From NCBI RefSeq assembly GCF_007754425.1, contig NZ_CP037452.1:3633164-3697163 (forward strand): 64,000 bases of DNA, in the 5' to 3' direction. The DNA comes from Gimesia fumaroli. Lineage in GTDB: Bacteria; Planctomycetota; Planctomycetia; Planctomycetales; Planctomycetaceae. The notes below the pieces were generated by a model that was not told where the DNA came from, did not search any database, and was given only the letters and a program-made list of their open reading frames with translations. This document shows, one piece after another, positions 52,791 through 61,380 of the stretch. The translations under genes were made by a program, and so were the position numbers. How positions within the stretch are numbered: the first letter of the stretch is position 1; each line of letters begins with the position of its first letter.

Positions 52791-55700
52791 ATGATCAAGT
52801 GGAAGACAGTTTCGTCTATCTCAATGATAAAACGGGAACATAGATTCATGGGGCAAAACGGCATTGAGTTTTTTGCACAACAGCAGACATTCCAAGCCTT
52901 GCCCGATATCAAAATTATTCTGGAATTGATCAGCAAAGGCGGCTCCCTCCGGGAGACCCTGACAACTCTGGTTGAATATATTGAAGCAAACAGTGAAGAT
53001 TTGGTTTGCTCCATTCTGTTACTCGATGATGAAAACCGACTCCGGCACGGCGCTGCTCCCAATCTTCCGGAAGACTATATTCGAAGTATTGATGGCACAA
53101 AAATTGGCCCGAACGAGGGCTCGTGTGGTGCTGCCGCCTCTCGAAATCAACAGATTATTGTCACAGATATTGCCACAGACCCATTGTGGAAAAACTACAA
53201 AAAACTGGCGTTAAAGCACGACCTGCGTGCCTGCTGGTCGGCGCCGATCCGTTCGTCGACGGGATCGGTACTGGGTACGTTTGCAATCTACTACCACAAA
53301 CCTTGTCAGCCGAGTGAATTTCACAAGCAACTGATCGAGCAGGCCGTTTATCTGGCAGCGATCGCCATTGAGCATTCCCGATTTGAAGAGAACCTGCATA
53401 AAAGCGAGCAGGAGTCGCGTCAATTACGCGTTCAGTTGACTGAGGCGATTGAATCTCTCACTGAAGGGTTTGCGCTGTATGATGCCGAAGACCGGCTGGT
53501 GATGTGCAATTCCAAATACCGTGAGTTTTATAACGAGAGTGCCGACCTGCTGTATCCCGGCCAGCGGTTTGAAGATCATATCCGAATCTCCGCTTACCGA
53601 GGCCAGGTTGCAGAGGCGGTGGGACGCGAAGAAGAATGGATTCAGGAAAGATTATCACAACACAAGAATCCAGAGGGGAGCTATCGGCAAAAACTGGGGA
53701 ACGGACACTGGCTGCTGATTTCAGAACAAAAGACGGCTGAAGGGGGAGTTGCAGGGGTTCGAACTGAGATCACTCAGCAAGTATTATACGAACAGGAATT
53801 GCGCGCGTCTCTTAATCTGATTGAATCCATTCGCAGTCTACTGTCACATTACATAGCCGATTCAAATCCTGACAAAGTATTTGAAGACCTGTTACAGACA
53901 TTGCTGAGTATCTCAGACAGCGAATTTGGTTTCATTGGAGAGGTCCTGCAGACAGAAGCCGGATCAGCCCGTTTAAAAACACGGGCGATGATGAAAACAA
54001 TCCAGAAGGACGAATCGCAGCAACTTCAGTCAGACCAGTCCTCCCCGGAACAGGAGTATTGTATTCCGGAAACTCTGTTTGAACACATCCTGGCCACGGG
54101 AGAAGCGGTCATTTCCAATCAGCCGGCAGAAGATCCGCGACTGAGTGGATTCTCGCCCCGTTATTCGGACAGTGGGCTGAATTCTTTTCTGGGGCTTCCG
54201 ATCTATTCTCAGGGGGAGCTGATTGGGGTGGCAGGTATTGCGAATCGGTCATCCGGGTACGACGAAAAACAGGTTGCTTTTTTAAAACCACTTCTGGTGA
54301 CCGGCGGGACATTATTAAGCGCCTATCGGAATGAGATCATTCGCAAAAAGAACGAAAGTGCCTTGCGAATTTCGGAAGAACGTTTTTCAAAGGTTTTTCA
54401 CCTGAATCCTATGGGAAAGGTGATTCTCAATTTGAACACCGCAAAACTGATCGATGTGAATGAGGCCTTTCTGAAAAGCACTCAGTATGCCCGCGCTGAG
54501 GTCGTTGGAAAAACTCTGAATGAAATCAACTTGTATGTGAATCCTGAGTACTGGGATGAAATCGTGAGAATCGTGCGTCAGCAAGGGATGGTATATGATC
54601 AGGAATCCACGTTGCGGATTAAAAACGGTGAAAAACGATCCTGTCAATGCTCTGCCTTCCTGATCGAGATTGCAGAGGAACCATTGCTATTAGTGATGTT
54701 TAAGGATGTCACGGAACAGCGACAGGCCAAGGAACTGAACCGGCAGCTGCAGATTCAACTTCAGCATAGTCAGAAAATGAAAGCCATCGGGCAACTGGCG
54801 ACTGGCGTGGCACACGAGTTCAATAATATTCTCGTGGGAATCAATTTGAATGCAGAACTGTTATTGTTGGCGTCGGAAGACCGATTTTCCGAAGAGTTTC
54901 GGGGGCCATTAAACGATATTGTAAAATCTGGAGAACGGGCTGCTGAGCTGGTAAAGCAGATGCTTGCATTCGGAAGGAAGAGAGAACCGAATACTTCCTG
55001 GATTGATCTGAATGCGATGCTGTCAGCAAAAAAGAACATTCTTCAGCGGATTCTCGGCAAAACGATCACTCTCAAACTGGACTTAGACCCGGATACAGTG
55101 CCTGCCTGGGCGGATGAAGCCGAGGTCGAACAGGCGCTCATGAATCTGGTTGTGAACGCGCGCGATGCGATGGCCACAGGTGGTACCCTTACCATTAGTA
55201 CTCAAAATGTTGTTTTTTCCGAGGACCATGTTTCCAACGAATACGGCACGCTCCCCGGTTCTTATTCTCGGCTGTCGGTTAAGGACACTGGCTGTGGGAT
55301 GTCACCCGAAACGGTAGAGCAGATCTTTGAACCTTTCTTCACGACCAAACCTGCAGATATGGGAACCGGACTGGGGCTTTCAACCGTATTCAGAGATATT
55401 TCTAATAACGGCGGATTTATCTCGGTTGAGAGCCAGTTGGGTGAGGGAACCGAGTTTCGGATTTACTTGCCTCAAGATCAAGGGAACGTCGTTACAGAAA
55501 AAAATGGGGAGACCGCCTCTTCTCAGAATCTTACTGTGGGAGGAACAGAGACCATTCTTGTCTGCGATGATGAAGAAATGGTACTTTCCGTTGTAGCTTC
55601 ACTGCTGGAAGCGCTAGGTTATTCTGTTGTCAAAGCATGCGGACCCCGAGAAGCAATTCGGATCGCCACCTCGCATCTCGGGACAATATCATTGTTGTTA

Positions 55701-55922
55701 ACCGATTTTAATATGCCGGAAATGAATGGCCAGCAACTGGCACAACAGATAGTACAATTGGATCCTCAGATCAAAGTCATCTATTTATCTGGCATGGCAG
55801 AGGACATTCTTGAATCGACCGAAGGAAAACATCTCGAAGTGGTTCAGAAACCGGTCAAGTTGGGGATTCTGTCTCAGAAAATTCGAACGGTTCTGGATAG
55901 CTGTGACAGTGTCAAGAAGTGA
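52791..55922 (+). CDS. Hybrid sensor histidine kinase (GAF-PAS-GAF-PAS-HisKA-HATPase-REC)
   Basis: 1043 residues. Order: GAF (about 45-200; SCGAAASRNQQIIVTDIATDP), PAS (about 215-330; GFALYDAEDRLVMCNSKYREFY), second GAF (about 350-515), second PAS (about 525-640; ARAEVVGKTLNEIN), then a HisKA helix with VAHEFNNILVGI, the phospho-His near residue 671. The HATPase follows with NLVVNARDAM (N box), DTGCGM (G1) and GTGLGLS (G2), and a C-terminal receiver has DDEE, LLTDFNMPEM (phospho-Asp near 971) and VQKPVK. No membrane helix, so it senses cytoplasmic signals. The start is chosen as the first ATG; later ones exist. Confidence 0.92.
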   Translation: MIKWKTVSSISMIKREHRFMGQNGIEFFAQQQTFQALPDIKIILELISKGGSLRETLTTLVEYIEANSEDLVCSILLLDDENRLRHGAAPNLPEDYIRSIDGTKIGPNEGSCGAAASRNQQIIVTDIATDPLWKNYKKLALKHDLRACWSAPIRSSTGSVLGTFAIYYHKPCQPSEFHKQLIEQAVYLAAIAIEHSRFEENLHKSEQESRQLRVQLTEAIESLTEGFALYDAEDRLVMCNSKYREFYNESADLLYPGQRFEDHIRISAYRGQVAEAVGREEEWIQERLSQHKNPEGSYRQKLGNGHWLLISEQKTAEGGVAGVRTEITQQVLYEQELRASLNLIESIRSLLSHYIADSNPDKVFEDLLQTLLSISDSEFGFIGEVLQTEAGSARLKTRAMMKTIQKDESQQLQSDQSSPEQEYCIPETLFEHILATGEAVISNQPAEDPRLSGFSPRYSDSGLNSFLGLPIYSQGELIGVAGIANRSSGYDEKQVAFLKPLLVTGGTLLSAYRNEIIRKKNESALRISEERFSKVFHLNPMGKVILNLNTAKLIDVNEAFLKSTQYARAEVVGKTLNEINLYVNPEYWDEIVRIVRQQGMVYDQESTLRIKNGEKRSCQCSAFLIEIAEEPLLLVMFKDVTEQRQAKELNRQLQIQLQHSQKMKAIGQLATGVAHEFNNILVGINLNAELLLLASEDRFSEEFRGPLNDIVKSGERAAELVKQMLAFGRKREPNTSWIDLNAMLSAKKNILQRILGKTITLKLDLDPDTVPAWADEAEVEQALMNLVVNARDAMATGGTLTISTQNVVFSEDHVSNEYGTLPGSYSRLSVKDTGCGMSPETVEQIFEPFFTTKPADMGTGLGLSTVFRDISNNGGFISVESQLGEGTEFRIYLPQDQGNVVTEKNGETASSQNLTVGGTETILVCDDEEMVLSVVASLLEALGYSVVKACGPREAIRIATSHLGTISLLLTDFNMPEMNGQQLAQQIVQLDPQIKVIYLSGMAEDILESTEGKHLEVVQKPVKLGILSQKIRTVLDSCDSVKK

Positions 55923-56095
55923 ATTGAAAATCGTAACTCAGGCAGGAAGCGGCACGTTACGGCTCTGTTTTTCACTGCGTCCTGCGAACGAACCTGCGTT
56001 CCATCAGAATTGTCATCCGTTTATTCTGGGTGAGTTGGCTGCCGGAACAAGGAAAATCTGACTGAACCCCAATGGCCGAGTGAGGAGATGCAGGA

Positions 56096-56887
56096 ATGCC
56101 TGTGTGGGATGCGGATCAGTATTTAAAATTTCAACAGGAACGGACGCAACCCGCCATCGATCTGGCAGCCCGCGTGCGACTGGAATCTCCCGAGAGAATT
56201 GTCGATGTCGGCTGTGGCCCCGGTAACAGTACGGCAGTGCTGGCGTCGCGCTTTCCTGAAGCCGATCTTAGGGGTTTGGATAGTTCTGCTGACATGTTGG
56301 AGACTGCGCGGGCTTCGAACGGGGAGATCCACTGGTTTCAAGCGGATATAACCTCTTGGGAGCCGGATGAGAAATACGATCTGATTTTTTCGAACGCCGT
56401 TTTACAATGGGTTCCCGATCATCAAGCAATCTTTCCCCGGCTGGTGAGTTTTCTTAAGCCGGAAGGCGCGCTGGCGGTACAACTGCCGTCACATTTTGGT
56501 TCTCCCCTGCACCAGTGTGTGGTTGAGGTTTCCGAGCTTCCTGAATGGAAAGAGGCGACTACAAATGCGCGCCGGAGGCTGGCGACGGAGTCACGATCAT
56601 TTTACTATGACCTGCTGGCACCAGTGGTTTCACAAATCGATCTCTGGGAAACCGAGTACATTCATATTATGGAGAGTGTAGAAGCGATTCTGGAATGGTT
56701 TCGAGGCACGGGGCTCAGACCTTACCTGGAAGCGTTGCCCGATGACGACCAGCGGGTTCGGTTCGAGACGGAACTGCTGGCCCGATATCGGGACGCCTAT
56801 TCGACTCAAGCGAATGGAAAAGTACTGTTTCCGTTTCGGCGATTGTTTCTCGTGGCGTACGATCCTAATCAGGGAAGCGTGGTCTAA
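56096..56887 (+). CDS. tam: Trans-aconitate 2-methyltransferase-like enzyme
   Basis: 263 residues of class I SAM methyltransferase fold. VDVGCGPGNSTAVLASRFP is motif I, FSNAVLQWVPDH the substrate-pocket segment, and WDADQYLKFQQERTQPAIDL the opening typical of Tam. Tam methylates trans-aconitate, an inhibitor of the citrate cycle. AGGAG precedes the ATG by about 10 nt. Confidence 0.82.
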   Translation: MPVWDADQYLKFQQERTQPAIDLAARVRLESPERIVDVGCGPGNSTAVLASRFPEADLRGLDSSADMLETARASNGEIHWFQADITSWEPDEKYDLIFSNAVLQWVPDHQAIFPRLVSFLKPEGALAVQLPSHFGSPLHQCVVEVSELPEWKEATTNARRRLATESRSFYYDLLAPVVSQIDLWETEYIHIMESVEAILEWFRGTGLRPYLEALPDDDQRVRFETELLARYRDAYSTQANGKVLFPFRRLFLVAYDPNQGSVV

Positions 56888-56891
56888 CGAT

Positions 56892-59105
56892 TCAAACCTG
56901 CACTCCGGCTTCTGCTTCGAGCGTAATCGGCACTCCTTTAAAGCCCGGTGTTTTCGAGAGCGGGTCGACGGTGTGCGGGACGAGGATGTTGGCCTCGGGG
57001 TAGTACATTAATGCGTTGCCCGCGCGAATGTCGAATTCGCGGACCAGGATGAACGGCATCTCCCCTGCTTCGCTTTTGACTTTGACGCGTTGCTCGGGTT
57101 TGAAGCCGAGGCGGTCGATGTCGGCGCGGTTCATGAGAATGATATCGCGGCGATCCTGACCCCGGTAGAGATCTTCTTCTTCGTAGACCACGCTGTTGAA
57201 CTGGCCTTCCGAGCGAATTGTCATCAGTCGCAACTGATTTTCGTCCGTCGGCAGATCGGGCAGCGGGATCGCGTGGAACTTCGCTTTGCCTGATTCGGTG
57301 GGGAACTTGTATTCCTCAACAGCGCGGCCGGTGACGTGGAATTCTTTGTGGGACTGGATCGTCTCTTTCATGTTTTCGTAGCCGGGAATCAATTCGGCGA
57401 TTAATTCGCGGATCGCGTTATGGCTTTCGAGTTTTTTCCAGTCAATGCGATCATCGCCGGCAAACAGTTTTTGCCCGATGGCCGCCAGGATGGAAACTTC
57501 ACTCCGCGGACCTTCGAATCGCGATTTACCGCCGTCACTCATGCGGACGTAGCTGAACATCGATTCCTGCGTCGTGGATTGCGGCTCTTCATCGCGCGGA
57601 AGAACGGGTAGGATCAAGGTTTCCTGGCCGGTGCCCCAGACGTGACCTGTATTTAATGTGGTCGAGAGATACATCACAGTTTTGATTCGGCTCATGGCTT
57701 CGATCGCGTGTTTCGTATCGGGATTGCTGCCGTAGAGATTACCGCCCAGGCAGAAGGCGAAATCCATCTCTCCCCGGTGCGATGCTTCCATGCAGGCCAT
57801 CGTGTCATAGCCAGGAGTCGTGGGGACTTTGATGCCGAGCCGACTTTCAAAGCGTTCGAGCATCGCCTGCTTCATGCCGGGGGTGACGCCGACGGAGCCG
57901 AGGCCCTGCACATTGCTATGCCCGCGGATGGGCATCAGGCCTGCCTTGCGGCGGCCGACCATGCCTCTGAGCAGGGAGACGTTGGCGATGGTTTGCACAC
58001 TGTTGGTGCCGTGCAGGTGATGTGTGATGCCCATGCACCAGCCGATGACGACGTTTTTGGCACTGATATACTGATCGGCGATTTTCTGAATCGTAGCTTT
58101 GTCGACTCCGCTCTGTTGGACGATGTCGTCCCAACTGGTGTTCTCGACCTGTTGTTTGAAGGCGTCAAAGTCTTCGGTGTGTTCGGCAATGAAGCTGGTA
58201 TCATGCGCGTTGCGTTCGAGGACTTCTTTTGCGATACCGGTTAACAGTGCCAGGTCACCACCAATATGAGGTTGCACATACAGGGAAGCGATTTCGGAAC
58301 CGAACAGCAGGCTGCGGACATCACTGGGGACTCGGAAATTAACCAGCCCGAGTTCCTTGACGGGGTTGACGACGATGACTTTCCCGCCCCGCCGCCGAAT
58401 GTCGATGAATTCTTTCATCAGACGCGGATGATTCGAAGCCGGGTTGGCGCCAATCAGAATGTAAAGGTCGGTATGTTCCAGATCTTCGAGGCGAATCGTT
58501 CCAGCTCCGGTGCCGACGCTGGAGCCAAGACCGACGCCGCTGGCCTGATGGCAGTAATAGGAGCAGTTATTAACGTAATTCGTGCCCATTAACCGGGAGA
58601 GCATCTGAAACAGGAGCCCGGCTTCGTTGGAAGACCGGCCACTGGCATAATAGAAGGTGCGCTCGGGGCCGGCTGCCTTCAAACGGTCGACGACAAGGTC
58701 GATCGCCGCGTCCCACGAAATTGGTTTGTAGTGAGCTTCACCGGGAGAGAGTAACAGAGGTTCGGTGAGTCGGCCGCTGTATTCGAGTTTGCGGGAGGAG
58801 AAAGAACGCAACTGGTCGAGGTTATATTTCGAGAAGAAATCGCTTTCGACCGCAGGTTGCATATCGGCGGCCATCGCCTGAAACGATTTTTTGCAGACTT
58901 CCGGGAACAAACCTGCTTCGTTGACCATGCCCCCCTTCTGTCCGCCCATGCCGACGGCGCAGGTCTTACAGGCGTTTTTGGTCCGCATGGCTTTCCAGAG
59001 TTTCCACCAGCCCACTTTATTTGCCAGTGTCAGACTGTATTTGATCGCTTTCCAACCGCCGCCGCTACGAGGAGCTTTCACGTTTCGCCTTCCTTTGTTG
59101 TTCAT
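56892..59105 (-). CDS. FdhF/YdeP-family molybdopterin oxidoreductase
   Basis: 737 residues (ATG at 59105; ATG at 59114 also possible). The N-terminus holds a short Cys motif CKTCAVGMGG in place of a full iron-sulfur motif. The molybdopterin guanine dinucleotide regions follow: TFYYASGRSSNEAGLLFQ, LYILIGANPASNHPRLM, and the C-terminal molydop-binding domain (LRLMTIRSEGQFNSVVYEE, RADIDRLGF). This is the formate-dehydrogenase-like YdeP group whose natural substrate is mostly unknown. Lone gene. Confidence 0.86.
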   Translation of the reverse strand: MNNKGRRNVKAPRSGGGWKAIKYSLTLANKVGWWKLWKAMRTKNACKTCAVGMGGQKGGMVNEAGLFPEVCKKSFQAMAADMQPAVESDFFSKYNLDQLRSFSSRKLEYSGRLTEPLLLSPGEAHYKPISWDAAIDLVVDRLKAAGPERTFYYASGRSSNEAGLLFQMLSRLMGTNYVNNCSYYCHQASGVGLGSSVGTGAGTIRLEDLEHTDLYILIGANPASNHPRLMKEFIDIRRRGGKVIVVNPVKELGLVNFRVPSDVRSLLFGSEIASLYVQPHIGGDLALLTGIAKEVLERNAHDTSFIAEHTEDFDAFKQQVENTSWDDIVQQSGVDKATIQKIADQYISAKNVVIGWCMGITHHLHGTNSVQTIANVSLLRGMVGRRKAGLMPIRGHSNVQGLGSVGVTPGMKQAMLERFESRLGIKVPTTPGYDTMACMEASHRGEMDFAFCLGGNLYGSNPDTKHAIEAMSRIKTVMYLSTTLNTGHVWGTGQETLILPVLPRDEEPQSTTQESMFSYVRMSDGGKSRFEGPRSEVSILAAIGQKLFAGDDRIDWKKLESHNAIRELIAELIPGYENMKETIQSHKEFHVTGRAVEEYKFPTESGKAKFHAIPLPDLPTDENQLRLMTIRSEGQFNSVVYEEEDLYRGQDRRDIILMNRADIDRLGFKPEQRVKVKSEAGEMPFILVREFDIRAGNALMYYPEANILVPHTVDPLSKTPGFKGVPITLEAEAGVQV

Positions 59106-59327
59106 CAGGAGCACACTGCAGTGAACCGTATTTCGTTTGTCTTCAAATATTTTTCATACTTTAGACAAAATCTGCAACTATCAGAGGTTAAGTCGAGTAT
59201 ATCCAAATGAAAGTAGGCAATCAATGTGGGAGAACCGTAATCCGTACAGTAGGGCTTGCGGGGCTTTCCAACCGGCTGATAGAATAGCATTCCCTGTCGT
59301 CATCGGTTCTGGAAGAAGGATCACTTC

Positions 59328-61292
59328 ATGCTTCGTAGTAGTTTAATAATTCTGTGTTTACTGATTCTGGTTTGTGGCAGTTCTCTCTGGGCGAATGAAA
59401 AAACAGAGCCCGTTAAAGTGGGGACGTTAACATTTCGACTGCCGACCGTGGCGGGCAAGATTGTCGAACTCACCGAAAAGCCGCAGCAGAAACTAACTGT
59501 GGTCTGTTTTCTGGGAGCCGAGTGCCCGCTGGCCCGACTCTATGGCCCGAAACTGAATGAAATGTCGGCTGCATATGAGTCAAAGGGCGTTCAATTTATC
59601 GGCGTGAACAGCAATCAGCAGGACTCGCTGGAAGACGTCAAAAAATACGTCAAACGCTATGAGATCCGATTCCCGATGGCTAAGGATTATAACAACAAAG
59701 TCGCCGATCAGTATGCAGCAGTGCGAACTCCTGAAGTGTTTGTCCTGGATGAGCAGTTAGACGTGAAATACCGCGGGCGAATTGATAATCAATATCTGCC
59801 GGGGATTTCGCGGGCGGAAACGACGTCGCACGATCTGAAACAGGCCCTCGATGCGGTATTGGCTGGCCAGCCGGTGGAAGTCGCCAGTACGAAACCGAGT
59901 GGCTGTTTTATTGGGCGTGTGAAAGAGACAGAGGTGACAACCAGTCTGACCTTCTGTAAAGAAGTGGCGGCGGTTTTGAATCGGCATTGTGTAGAATGTC
60001 ATCGTAAAGGTGAAATCGCACCCTTTGGTTTGACCGACTATGATGAAGTCCGCGGCTGGGCCGATACGATGCTGGAAACCATTGAAGACGGCCGGATGCC
60101 TCCCTGGCATGCGAGCCCGAAATATGGTCATTATGCCAATGCACGCTTTATGTCTGACGATGAGAAAAAAATCCTGCGTGACTGGGTTGCAGGTGGGATG
60201 CCGTTCGGCGATGTGAAAGATATGCCGAAGCCTCCGTCATTCCGCAAAGGCTGGCATCTGCCAAAAATTCCAGAAGCCGTTTATGAAATGCGGAAGAAAC
60301 CCTTTGTCGTTCCCAAAGAGGGTGTCGTGGAATATCAGTATTTCGTAGTCGATCCGGGATTCAAAGAAGACAAATGGATCACTGGAGCCCAGGTCCTGCC
60401 CGGCAATCGGTCGGTGGTGCACCATGCGATTGTCTTTATTCGTCCGCCCGATGGATCGAATTTTCAGGGGATCGGCTGGTTGACGGCGTATGTGCCGGGG
60501 CAGCGGATCAATATGTTGCCGCCGGGACGCGGCCGTAAAGTTCCCGCCGGCTCGAAACTGGTGTTCCAGATGCACTACACGCCGACTGGTTCAGTTCAGG
60601 AAGATGTTTCGAAAGTCGGTCTGATTTTTGGAAAAGACGAAGAGATCACGCACGAAGTCTTCACGCTGATTGGCATCGATCAGGAATTCGAGATTCCGCC
60701 AAATACAAAAGATTTCCCGGTCTCAGCGAAAGTCCGCCGGATTCCACCCCAGGCCGAACTGCTGGCGATTGCCCCGCACATGCACTTAAGAGGAAAATCG
60801 TTTCGACTGTTCATGAAGCAGAAAGAAAAGTCTGAGATTCTGCTCGATGTGCCGAATTATGATTTCAATTGGCAGCATATTTATGAGTTAAGCCAGCCTA
60901 TGAAGCTGGACGCGATTGATTCGCTCGAATTTACCGTGAAGTTTGATAACTCAGAAGAGAACCCGTTTAACCCTGATCCCAATGAATATGTGACCTGGGG
61001 CGATCAGACCTGGGAAGAAATGGCGATTGCGTTTTTTGAAGTGGCCGAACCTCGCAAGAAGAAGGCGAAAGCGAAGCAGAAGCCGAAGAGACAAAAGAAA
61101 CCGACTGAAGCAGAACGAAAGCAGCGTGTTGACAAATTTGTGGCTGCGTTCATGAAACGATTTGATAAGAACAAGGATGGGCAAGTCGATTTGGATGAGG
61201 TTCCGCTCGCTGCTCAGAGGTACGGTCGAATACGAGACCGCGATGGAAATGGCGTGATCCAGAGAGAAGAAATTGAAAGACTTGTCAGGTAG
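59328..61292 (+). CDS. Redoxin / c-type haem / copper monooxygenase-like / EF-hand fusion protein
   Basis: 654 residues with a signal peptide (RSSLIILCLLILVCGSSLWA). Residues about 25-185 are a thioredoxin-fold peroxiredoxin-like domain (VVCFLGAECPLARLYG; one Cys rather than CxxC). A c-type haem site CVECH follows near residue 222. Residues 330-570 carry His-rich copper sites of the ascorbate-dependent monooxygenase type (VVHHAIVFIRP, FQMHYTPTG, APHMHLRG). The tail is Lys-rich and closes with two EF-hand loops (DKNKDGQVDLDE, DRDGNGVIQREE). The family is common in planctomycetes; the substrate is unknown. Confidence 0.88.
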   Translation: MLRSSLIILCLLILVCGSSLWANEKTEPVKVGTLTFRLPTVAGKIVELTEKPQQKLTVVCFLGAECPLARLYGPKLNEMSAAYESKGVQFIGVNSNQQDSLEDVKKYVKRYEIRFPMAKDYNNKVADQYAAVRTPEVFVLDEQLDVKYRGRIDNQYLPGISRAETTSHDLKQALDAVLAGQPVEVASTKPSGCFIGRVKETEVTTSLTFCKEVAAVLNRHCVECHRKGEIAPFGLTDYDEVRGWADTMLETIEDGRMPPWHASPKYGHYANARFMSDDEKKILRDWVAGGMPFGDVKDMPKPPSFRKGWHLPKIPEAVYEMRKKPFVVPKEGVVEYQYFVVDPGFKEDKWITGAQVLPGNRSVVHHAIVFIRPPDGSNFQGIGWLTAYVPGQRINMLPPGRGRKVPAGSKLVFQMHYTPTGSVQEDVSKVGLIFGKDEEITHEVFTLIGIDQEFEIPPNTKDFPVSAKVRRIPPQAELLAIAPHMHLRGKSFRLFMKQKEKSEILLDVPNYDFNWQHIYELSQPMKLDAIDSLEFTVKFDNSEENPFNPDPNEYVTWGDQTWEEMAIAFFEVAEPRKKKAKAKQKPKRQKKPTEAERKQRVDKFVAAFMKRFDKNKDGQVDLDEVPLAAQRYGRIRDRDGNGVIQREEIERLVR

Positions 61293-61380
61293 TGATCTCT
61301 GTCTTGTTTGAGATTTCGCGTTCGGTCATCTCAATCCACTTCAACTCTTAAATCGACTACTGACAGAAAGTGAATCGAGA

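Noticed and set aside
57708-58244. 178-codon frame on the + strand
   Set aside because: Antisense shadow of the molybdopterin oxidoreductase gene.
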